Shown: positions 1 through 5,187 of the stretch, one piece after another
How the letters are laid out: each line of letters starts with the position of its first letter
Numbering within the stretch: position 1 is the stretch's first letter
NCBI GenBank assembly: GCA_003131705.1
Contig: PKUY01000329.1
Span: forward strand, 1 to 7,313
Source: Acidobacteriota bacterium
GTDB taxonomy: Bacteria > Acidobacteriota > Terriglobia > Acidiferrales > UBA7541
Length of the DNA: 7,313 bases
Reading direction: 5' to 3'
Made by a program: the position numbers and the translations under genes
Notes under the pieces: generated by a model
What the model was told of the DNA's origin: nothing
The model's input: the letters and a program-made list of their open reading frames with translations, nothing else
Databases searched by the model: none

Positions 1-52
1 CGAGGGTCTCATAATCCCTAGGCCGAGAGTTCGATTCTCTCCGCCGGCACCA
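1..52 (+). tRNA. tRNA-Met (CAT), 3' part, cut by left window edge
   Basis: The sequence starts inside a tRNA. Visible parts are the anticodon arm with a 7-base loop CTCATAA (8-14, anticodon CAT at 10-12), a 5-base variable region (20-24), a perfect 5-bp T stem (25-29 with 37-41) around TTCGATT, the 3' acceptor strand CGCCGGC (42-48), discriminator A49 and an encoded CCA (50-52). The anticodon stem 3-7/15-19 has a T-T mismatch next to the loop, and the GC pairs do not directly abut the loop as they do in initiator tRNA. The last acceptor base is C, which would pair with G1 and also argues against initiator fMet. It is therefore probably elongator tRNA-Met. A CAT-anticodon tRNA-Ile (lysidine-modified) cannot be excluded without the D arm and 5' acceptor strand. 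Confidence 0.9.
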
Positions 53-93
53 ACCTTTGTCGCAAAACTTTCTTACCAATATTTTTCAGGCCG

Positions 94-1374
94 CTAGGCC
101 ATCATATTTTCGACGGGAACTTGCGCCGCGGCCGTTTCCGGCTGCGGCAATATTCGCCGAGCGCGCAGCGTTCCGATCAGCAAAATAAGATTCGTTAGAA
201 GAATCAGCGCGAAAGCGAGTGATGGGAGAAAAGCGAAATCAGTTCCCCGCGTTTCGACCACTTGCAGTCCCAACACCGCCGTAATCAAGCCGCGCGGAAA
301 AAAGCAAACCATAATCTCCCGCTCGTGTGGCGAGAATCCACGCCACGCAAATCGCCCGAGCTGCACAACAATAAAACGGGCGAGAAAAAGCGCGCCGAGG
401 CAGCCGAGCGCCAGCCACGCCAGCTTGCGAACCTCCGAAAACACAACGAGCGTTCCAAGTAACACAAAAAAGAAAGTGCGAATCAGGAACGCGAGCTCTC
501 CGTGAAAGCTCAGCATCTGTTCGTGGTGATTTTCGGACTGCATGGGCATCTGGTAGAACCAGTCTATCTTCGCGTTCTTGTCATCCAGTTTTAGCCGTTT
601 GCGAATCGCCGGAAAATTCGACAGCGTGAGCCCGAAAACAGGAATTGCGACGAGTTCGTTGCCCTGCAGGAAGTGCACCCCCGAATAGACAAGAAGCACC
701 GCGCCGAAGGTGAGCACGTGCCAGAACCGTTCCTCAGACAAGACCGGAAGCAAGTAAGACCACAGCATGCCGGCGAGACTTCCGCATGCCGACGCGAGAA
801 CCAGACTCGAGATCAGCGCCCACGCAACACCTCGCGGTGACGCGTTTCCACCGGCAGCGAGATCCATGAGAGTGGAAACAGTGATAACAGCGAGACCATC
901 GCTGAGCGATGCCTCCACGAGGAGCATCACTTTTGCTTCGCGGCGCAGATTCACCTGCTGAAGAACCGGAAGAATGATCGAACTGCTCGTGCATCCGAGA
1001 ACCGCGCCCACGAGCAGCGAAGGAACCCAAGTGAAATGCATCACGTGGCGGAAGATCAAAGCAACAGCAGTCATGCTCACAACAAAGCTTGTAACCGAGA
1101 GCCAAAAGCCGCTGGCGAAATGGCTTACAAGCTCGCGGAGTTTTAAATCGAGGCCCGCTTCGAACAGGATAAGGATCAGCGCAAGCGAGCCGAAGCCATG
1201 CGCAGACCCGCGAAACTGCGTCGGATTCACCCAGTGAAGAACGGGGCCGATGATGACGCCGGTCGCCATCAGGATGATTACGTCGGGGACGCCGGTGAAG
1301 CGCACCAAACGGTTCGCGATAAAAGCCAAGAAGAGCAACCCGCCGAGTAGTGCGAATAGAAAATTCAGGTCCAT
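94..1374 (-). CDS. monovalent cation:proton antiporter (CPA superfamily)
   Basis: Integral inner-membrane antiporter, 426 aa, probably exchanging Na+ or K+ for H+. Almost the whole chain is hydrophobic segments. Recognisable motifs are FEAGLDL (71-77), the small-residue stretch GCTSSSIILP (127-136) where the unwound helix of the ion site lies in this fold, EASLSDGLAVI (154-164) with the likely ion-binding D159, and FFPRGLITAVL (358-368) with the RG pair typical of CPA1 proteins. At the key dipeptide CPA1 usually has Asn-Asp and CPA2 Asp-Asp; here it is Ser158-Asp159. There is no RCK/TrkA domain: the chain ends about 25 residues after the last membrane segment. I chose the ATG at 1374 because a strong GGGAGG (1385-1390) sits 10 bases before it; a TTG at 1392 in the same frame overlaps that site and is unlikely. 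It converges on the tRNA and diverges from the cytochrome/quinoprotein cluster. The ion specificity is not readable. Confidence 0.88.
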   Translation of the reverse strand: MDLNFLFALLGGLLFLAFIANRLVRFTGVPDVIILMATGVIIGPVLHWVNPTQFRGSAHGFGSLALILILFEAGLDLKLRELVSHFASGFWLSVTSFVVSMTAVALIFRHVMHFTWVPSLLVGAVLGCTSSSIILPVLQQVNLRREAKVMLLVEASLSDGLAVITVSTLMDLAAGGNASPRGVAWALISSLVLASACGSLAGMLWSYLLPVLSEERFWHVLTFGAVLLVYSGVHFLQGNELVAIPVFGLTLSNFPAIRKRLKLDDKNAKIDWFYQMPMQSENHHEQMLSFHGELAFLIRTFFFVLLGTLVVFSEVRKLAWLALGCLGALFLARFIVVQLGRFAWRGFSPHEREIMVCFFPRGLITAVLGLQVVETRGTDFAFLPSLAFALILLTNLILLIGTLRARRILPQPETAAAQVPVENMMA

Positions 1375-1384
1375 CGCCGGGTAG

Positions 1385-1390
1385 CCTCCC
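1385..1390 (-). promoter_or_regulatory. Shine-Dalgarno site of the antiporter
   Basis: On the minus strand the bases read GGGAGG, ten bases before the ATG at 1374-1372. This site decides between the ATG start and the in-frame TTG at 1392, which lies upstream of it. Confidence 0.7.
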
Positions 1391-1449
1391 AAACAGAACG
1401 GGCATCGCTGCCCGCACGACCTCGCAATCTACCTTCCGCCGCTGTTTGG
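1389..1449 (-). promoter_or_regulatory. possible structured 5' leader of the antiporter mRNA
   Basis: CCAAACAG (1389-1396) and CTGTTTGG (1442-1449) form a perfect 8-bp inverted repeat. Inside it, two bases from the proximal arm, is a second perfect hairpin with a 6-bp stem and 4-base loop (1399-1404 with 1409-1414). In a leftward transcript the outer stem would take up the first two bases of the Shine-Dalgarno GGGAGG. The pairing is seen in the sequence; any regulatory role is inference. I recognise no known riboswitch class here. Confidence 0.35.
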
Positions 1450-1593
1450 CATCTTATCAAGGAGATGCGGGCTTTACTCCCGCTTCGGTTCAACGGGCGA
1501 ATTTCAAAATTTCGTGGGTGCGGAGATTAAACTAGATAACTGCTCGAGAATACTGACAGGGCATGTCGTTCTTTTTCCCGTTCATTCTGCGTC

Positions 1594-1620
1594 AGGGCGT
1601 TCGTCCTGGTGACGAGCCCT
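1594..1620. repeat. bulged inverted repeat (stem-loop)
   Basis: AGGGC (1594-1598) pairs with GCCCT (1616-1620), and TCGTC (1601-1605) with GACGA (1611-1615), giving ten base pairs with a 2-base bulge (GT, 1599-1600) and a 5-base loop. No T-run follows on either strand, so a Rho-independent terminator is unlikely. It lies just upstream of the candidate promoter and could be an operator or simply a fortuitous GC-rich fold. Confidence 0.4.
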
Positions 1621-1642
1621 CTCATCTCGGCGTGAACATGTC

Positions 1643-1669
1643 TTGACAGAATCGGCGAGGTCGTATTAC
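1643..1669 (+). promoter_or_regulatory. candidate sigma-70-type promoter for cassette 1
   Basis: A perfect TTGACA lies at 1643-1648, followed after 15 bases by TATTAC (1664-1669), which matches TATAAT at four of six positions. The -35 is excellent but the spacer is short and the -10 is weak. It sits 35 bases before the ATG of the first cytochrome, which is a plausible position. Treat as a candidate only. Confidence 0.35.
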
Positions 1670-1703
1670 CTAGCACACGTCAAACTTTTTCCGGGGATAC
1701 CAT

Positions 1704-2552
1704 ATGATTGCAATTCGGTCGCTGTGTTTGGCAAGTTTACTTTTTGTTTTGCCAGGATTTACGAGCCAGCTGTTAGCTGCTCACCCGCAAGCGCCCCAAG
1801 CTCCGGCGCCGGACGCATCCAAGGAATCACCCGCAGCGAAACTCGGGCCCGAAGATATCGCCATGGGCAAGAAGTTGTTTGCGGGCAACTGCGCCGGCTG
1901 CCACGGATTTGCCGGTGGCGGACAGCTCGGGCCGAATCTCCACGGAATTGCAGAGAGAAATGGCAACGCGGGCGTTTTCGAAGTAATCCGAAACGGGCAG
2001 GGCGGGATGCCTCCCCAGATGTCGCTGAACGACCAAAGAGCCTGGCAGGTGGTCGCATTCGTTCGCACGCTCGGTGCCTCCACATCGACGGAGACCGCTA
2101 AGGGCGATCCGGTAAAAGGGAAAGCAGTTTACGACGCCAATGGCTGCGCGCTGTGCCATTCGATTGACGGACAGGGCGGCGGCGTGGGGCCTCAGTTGAC
2201 GAGCATCGGAAAGTCTCGCGTGCCGTCATACTTCCACGATTTCCTGCTCGATCCCGGCAAGAATCCGCCTCCAGACATGATGCTGCCGGAGCGCGGATCG
2301 AATACAGGATACTTGCTGGTGAAAGTAGTTACGAAGGACGGAAAAGAGATGACCGGAATCCGCGTGAACGAGGACACGTTCACAATTGAATTGCGCGACA
2401 TCGGCGGCCACTTCTACTCGTTCGACAAATCGAATTTGAAAACAATCGAAACCGAGCCGGGAAAAACCCTGATGCCGAGTTACAGCAATCTTTCCGCGAC
2501 AGATCTCGACGATCTGGTCGCTTACCTTTCCAGTTTGAAGGGGGCCCGATGA
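1704..2552 (+). CDS. exported diheme cytochrome c, cassette copy 1
   Basis: Periplasmic electron carrier of 282 aa, presumably the acceptor for the quinoprotein encoded next to it. Residues 1-26 form a Sec signal peptide (a hydrophobic core ending in LLAA). A Pro/Ala-rich linker leads to the first cytochrome c domain with CAGCH (63-67) and probable axial Met102. A second domain begins with CALCH (148-152), and its probable axial Met257 lies close to the C-terminus. Between them, about 203-250, is a charged beta-rich stretch (VTKDGKEMTGIRVNEDTFTI is its core). This arrangement, a CxxCH followed by a 'dG...G...' beta segment, resembles the heme-binding domain type described from Pirellula and Verrucomicrobium. 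The ATG at 1704 is preceded by GGGGA with six bases of spacing. The stop overlaps the start of the next gene (ATGA), so the two are translationally coupled. The heme sites are certain; the electron partner is inferred from position. Confidence 0.9.
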   Translation: MIAIRSLCLASLLFVLPGFTSQLLAAHPQAPQAPAPDASKESPAAKLGPEDIAMGKKLFAGNCAGCHGFAGGGQLGPNLHGIAERNGNAGVFEVIRNGQGGMPPQMSLNDQRAWQVVAFVRTLGASTSTETAKGDPVKGKAVYDANGCALCHSIDGQGGGVGPQLTSIGKSRVPSYFHDFLLDPGKNPPPDMMLPERGSNTGYLLVKVVTKDGKEMTGIRVNEDTFTIELRDIGGHFYSFDKSNLKTIETEPGKTLMPSYSNLSATDLDDLVAYLSSLKGAR

Positions 2553-4168
2553 GAACCGCCAAATATATTTTCGCTCTGCTTGCGCTGTGCTGCGCGGTTC
2601 CGAGCTTCGCGCAAGTTCCGTACGATCGCCTGAAAAACTCGAATTCCGAACCGCAGAACTGGCTGACCTACGGCGGCAACTACGCGTCGCAGCGTTTTTC
2701 CGGGCTGAACGAAATCACTCCGCAGAACGTTGCCAGCCTGCGCACGGCCTGGGTTTACCAGATGCGGGGCGGCGGAGTGATGGAATCATCCCCCATCATC
2801 GTGGACGGAATCATGTACGTGACGGAGCCGCCGAGCAACGTCACAGCTCTTGATGCGCGAACGGGAAAACCGCTCTGGCACTTTTCGCCCGTGGTTCCGA
2901 GGGACTTCGTTCCCATTGGACTGTTCCCTACCAACCGCGGAGTTGCGGTGCTCGACGATAAAGTCTATCTCGCAACGATCGACGATCATTTGATTGCGCT
3001 CGATGCGAAAAGCGGCGTGGTGCGCTGGAACTCCCTGATCGCCAATAAAGATGATGGATACGCGATCACGCAAGCTCCGCTGGCGATCAACGGAAAAATC
3101 GTGGTCGGCGTCGGCGGTGGTGAAGCAGGCGCTCACGGTTTTCTGAGCTGCTTCGACGCGAAAGACGGAACGCTGCTGTGGAAAACCTATACGGTGGCTC
3201 GCAGCGCGACCGATCCCGGCGCGGACACGTGGGCGGACGGGAGCTGGTCCAATGGCGGCGGCACGACGTGGAACACCGGCTCCTACGATCCGGATTCGAA
3301 TACCGTCTATTGGGGCACGGGCAATCCCGCTCCCGACTGGAATGGCGAAGGCCGTATGGGCGACAACCTGTTCACGTGCTCGCTTCTCGCTCTCGACGCC
3401 GACACCGGAAAAATGAAGTGGTATTTCCAGTTTTCGCCCCACGAGACGCATGACTGGGATTCGTCGGAGCCGCCCATCCTGGTCGACGCGAAAATCGACG
3501 GGAAGCCGCGAAAGCTTGTGGTGTTGGCGAATCGAAACGCGTTCTATTACGTGCTCGATCGCACCACGGGGGAATTCTTGTCGGGCGTACCCTTCGCAAA
3601 GCAGACGTGGGCGAAAGGCCTCGATGCGAAAGGCCGTCCCATCAAGGAAGAAACCGCATTAATCGAACCCAGCGTGGAAGGAACTCTCGTTTTTCCCACT
3701 CTTACCGGAGCGATCAACTGGACGAGTCCCTGCTACAGCCCTCTGACGGGGCTTTTCTACGTCAACGCGCGTGATGGCGGCGCGTACTACATCAAAGGCG
3801 AAGCCAAGATGGCGCCCGGCAATTCGGTAGGAATCGTCGGTGGCGGAGGCGGAGGCGCACGCTGGGCCGGCGCTGATGACACGAGCACGTCGATTCGCGC
3901 CCTCGAAGCAACCACCGGAAAAAAGAAGTGGGAATACAAAATGGTGGGCGATTCCTGGACGGGCACGCTGGTGACCTCGGGCGGACTGGTATTTTCCGCG
4001 GATGCGGCCGGAAATTTCTTCGCGCTCAACGCCGACACGGGCGAACCGCTCTGGCATCTTCTGTTGGGATCGTCCGTGCGGTCGAATCCCGTCTCCTATG
4101 CCGTGGACGGCAAGCAATACATCGTCGATTCGGCGGGCAATGCGCTGTTCGTCTTCGGCTTGCCGTGA
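2549..4168 (+). CDS. PQQ-dependent alcohol dehydrogenase-like quinoprotein, copy 1
   Basis: Secreted propeller protein, 539 aa, of the methanol/ethanol dehydrogenase family; a likely periplasmic alcohol or aldehyde oxidoreductase. The signal peptide probably ends at Ala21 (PSFA|Q). Propeller tryptophan-docking repeats of the form A-x-D-x-x-T-G-x-x-x-W begin near residues 100, 150, 201, 281, 451 and 492, with a degenerate one at 335. By eye alignment to MxaF/XoxF and quinohemoprotein ADH, these cofactor residues are kept: E79, R130, T174, E192 (GGGE), W241 (TTW), N259 (GTGNP), D302 in HDWD, R329, N390, W470. D304, two residues after the catalytic Asp, matches the extra Asp of lanthanide enzymes. 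The vicinal Cys pair is replaced by Gly124-Leu125, and there is no CxxCH, so electrons must go to a separate cytochrome. At 539 aa it is shorter than MxaF (about 600). I recall an NCBI family name 'acido-empty-quinoprotein' for similar acidobacterial proteins, so cofactor loading is uncertain. Substrate unknown. Confidence 0.88.
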   Translation: MRTAKYIFALLALCCAVPSFAQVPYDRLKNSNSEPQNWLTYGGNYASQRFSGLNEITPQNVASLRTAWVYQMRGGGVMESSPIIVDGIMYVTEPPSNVTALDARTGKPLWHFSPVVPRDFVPIGLFPTNRGVAVLDDKVYLATIDDHLIALDAKSGVVRWNSLIANKDDGYAITQAPLAINGKIVVGVGGGEAGAHGFLSCFDAKDGTLLWKTYTVARSATDPGADTWADGSWSNGGGTTWNTGSYDPDSNTVYWGTGNPAPDWNGEGRMGDNLFTCSLLALDADTGKMKWYFQFSPHETHDWDSSEPPILVDAKIDGKPRKLVVLANRNAFYYVLDRTTGEFLSGVPFAKQTWAKGLDAKGRPIKEETALIEPSVEGTLVFPTLTGAINWTSPCYSPLTGLFYVNARDGGAYYIKGEAKMAPGNSVGIVGGGGGGARWAGADDTSTSIRALEATTGKKKWEYKMVGDSWTGTLVTSGGLVFSADAAGNFFALNADTGEPLWHLLLGSSVRSNPVSYAVDGKQYIVDSAGNALFVFGLP

Positions 4169-4203
4169 GTGGTGAGATCGCAGTCGAAGTTTGGAAGTAA
4201 GGA

Positions 4204-4241
4204 CTAGAGGCAAAGGGTGGGGCTAGAGTCAAAAGTTGGGA
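4204..4241 (+). repeat. imperfect 19-bp tandem repeat, two units
   Basis: Units 4204-4222 and 4223-4241 align without gaps; both begin CTAGAG, continue with a CAAA core and end in TGGG-type sequence, and 15 of the first 18 positions match. The second unit runs into the left arm of the hairpin at 4235-4255. It may be a regulator-binding direct repeat or a slippage product. Confidence 0.55.
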
Positions 4242-4255
4242 GCGGGGCTCCCAAC
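4235..4255. repeat. perfect 9-bp hairpin in the inter-cassette spacer
   Basis: GTTGGGAGC (4235-4243) pairs perfectly with GCTCCCAAC (4247-4255) around a GGG loop. It lies 66 bases after the stop of quinoprotein copy 1. Rightward there is no T-run after it, so it is not a canonical terminator for cassette 1; it could attenuate transcription or protect the 3' end of a processed mRNA. Leftward it would be followed by only four T's. Confidence 0.6.
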
Positions 4256-4288
4256 GGCATGGCTTTGCTATTTCCTACCTCACAGACC

Positions 4289-4310
4289 CGCGATCGGTGA
4301 AGCGATCGCG
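4289..4310. repeat. 8-bp palindrome upstream of cytochrome copy 2
   Basis: CGCGATCG (4289-4296) and CGATCGCG (4303-4310) are perfect inverted repeats separated by GTGAAG. The element ends 34 bases before the ATG of the second cytochrome, so it is either a dyad operator or a stem-loop in its 5' leader. A GTG in its loop (4297) is in frame with the cytochrome but is not a credible start. Confidence 0.55.
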
Positions 4311-4333
4311 CTCAGCGAACACCGAGAGCCAGC

Positions 4334-4339
4334 AAGGAG
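4334..4339 (+). promoter_or_regulatory. Shine-Dalgarno site of cytochrome copy 2
   Basis: AAGGAG stands five bases before the ATG at 4345. It fixes the start there rather than at the in-frame GTG at 4297, and the ATG start places a normal signal peptide at the N-terminus. Confidence 0.8.
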
Positions 4340-4344
4340 CACAA

Positions 4345-5187
4345 ATGAATCTGATTCGTCCGTTGTACACAGCCGCGTTGATTCTCGCCCTGGCGATGAT
4401 GGGGCGGGCTCCTTCGGCGGCCGCCCAATTCGGTCCGCCGCCTGTGGCCCACGAACCGCATCCGAGGACGACGGCGGATACCATCGCACAGGGCAAACAG
4501 CAATTTGAAGGGACCTGCGCGAACTGCCACGGAATTGACGGCAGCGGCGCCACTGGCCCTAACCTCCACGAGGCCGCGAGGAGGCTGGGACCTGAAGGCC
4601 TCTTCCAGACCGTCCACAACGGAATTTCTGGTTCGGGGATGCCCGCGTTCGGACAGTTGAGCGATCAGAAAATCTGGCAGATCGTGGATTACGTCAGCTC
4701 CTTTGGACACTCGGCCGAAGAGTTGGTGAGCGGCGATCCCCAAAAGGGCAAGGCCGTCTATGAATCGTCCGGCTGCGCCACGTGCCACATAATTGACGGC
4801 AAGGGCGGAGACTCCGGGCCAGAACTGAGCAAAATCGGTCCTCTCCGCGGAGCAGATTTCCTGCGCAGCGTTCTACTCGACCCCGGCACCAACGTGCCGA
4901 TCGATGCAGCTGGGCTCCAGGAACGATCTCAATATCCTGCGTACACGATGTACCGCGTCGTGATGAACGATGGAAAGGAACTAATGGGCATGAGGGTGAA
5001 CGAAGACTCCTTCACCATTCAGCTGAAGGATGCCCAAGGCCGCCTCCATTCCGTCCAGATTCACAACGTGCAGAAGATCGAGCCTGTTCCTGGCAAGAGC
5101 TTTATGCCCAGCTATAAGGGCAAATTGACCAGCGATCAGCTGAACGATCTGGTGTCCTATCTTGCGGGCCTGGGAGGCGCACAGTGA
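4345..5187 (+). CDS. exported diheme cytochrome c, cassette copy 2
   Basis: Paralogue of the cytochrome at 1704-2552; 280 aa, roughly half identical by eye. The Sec signal peptide has a hydrophobic core (8-19) and an AAA|Q cleavage site after Ala27. The first heme domain has CANCH (58-62) with probable axial Met99, and the second has CATCH (144-148) with probable axial Met254. The beta-rich insert (about 200-248) keeps MNDGKELMGMRVNEDSFTIQ, very like copy 1. Spacing between the two heme motifs is nearly the same in both copies (85 and 86 residues), so the architecture is conserved although the linkers differ. The stop overlaps the GTG start of the next gene by four bases, as in cassette 1. 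Likely role: periplasmic electron acceptor for quinoprotein copy 2. Whether the two cytochromes are interchangeable between enzymes cannot be told from sequence. Confidence 0.9.
   Translation: MNLIRPLYTAALILALAMMGRAPSAAAQFGPPPVAHEPHPRTTADTIAQGKQQFEGTCANCHGIDGSGATGPNLHEAARRLGPEGLFQTVHNGISGSGMPAFGQLSDQKIWQIVDYVSSFGHSAEELVSGDPQKGKAVYESSGCATCHIIDGKGGDSGPELSKIGPLRGADFLRSVLLDPGTNVPIDAAGLQERSQYPAYTMYRVVMNDGKELMGMRVNEDSFTIQLKDAQGRLHSVQIHNVQKIEPVPGKSFMPSYKGKLTSDQLNDLVSYLAGLGGAQ
5172..5177 (+). promoter_or_regulatory. Shine-Dalgarno site supporting the GTG start of quinoprotein copy 2
   Basis: GGGAGG lies six bases before the GTG at 5184, inside the end of the cytochrome gene. It supports GTG as the real start; the resulting N-terminus MKTSKYI parallels MRTAKYI of copy 1. 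Confidence 0.75.

Larger units (their letters stand above)
1375..1703. other. divergent intergenic region
   Basis: There is no convincing gene between the antiporter and the first cytochrome. The region holds the putative antiporter leader, a short GCGGG/CCCGC hairpin (1467-1471 with 1479-1483), a bulged stem-loop (1594-1620), and a candidate promoter near 1643-1669. Promoters for both divergent transcripts must lie here if the two units are transcribed separately. I found no clear -35/-10 pair on the minus strand. Confidence 0.7.
4169..4344 (+). other. spacer between the two cassettes
   Basis: This 176-bp gap is the only long break in the four-gene cluster. It holds a degenerate 19-bp tandem repeat, a perfect 9-bp hairpin and a perfect 8-bp palindrome, listed separately. 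I see no convincing -35/-10 pair. Either one transcript runs through it, or the second cassette has its own promoter of a type I do not recognise. Confidence 0.6.

Noticed and set aside
1..94. tRNA-associated integration site or mobile element boundary
   Set aside because: No repeat of the tRNA 3' end, integrase or phage-like gene occurs in the window.
1375..1392. TTG start for the antiporter adding six residues
   Set aside because: The TTG lies upstream of the ribosome-binding site, which would then be inside the coding region; the ATG at 1374 fits better.
734..1417. 227-residue open frame on the minus strand overlapping the antiporter
   Set aside because: It is Arg/Cys/His-rich and low in hydrophobic pattern, whereas the other minus-strand frame gives a clear membrane transporter.
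4235..4255. Rho-independent terminator after quinoprotein copy 1
   Set aside because: The stem is good but no T-run follows in the rightward direction, so it is listed only as a hairpin.
4201..4310. CRISPR-like repeats
   Set aside because: There are only two degenerate directly adjacent units, with no spacers and no cas genes.
4297..4344. Upstream GTG start for cytochrome copy 2
   Set aside because: It would add 16 charged residues before the signal peptide, lies in the loop of a palindrome, and has no ribosome-binding site, whereas the ATG at 4345 has AAGGAG.
4312..4788. 158-residue minus-strand frame in cytochrome copy 2
   Set aside because: It lies antisense to a signal peptide and first heme domain that are unambiguous, and its translation has no recognisable features.
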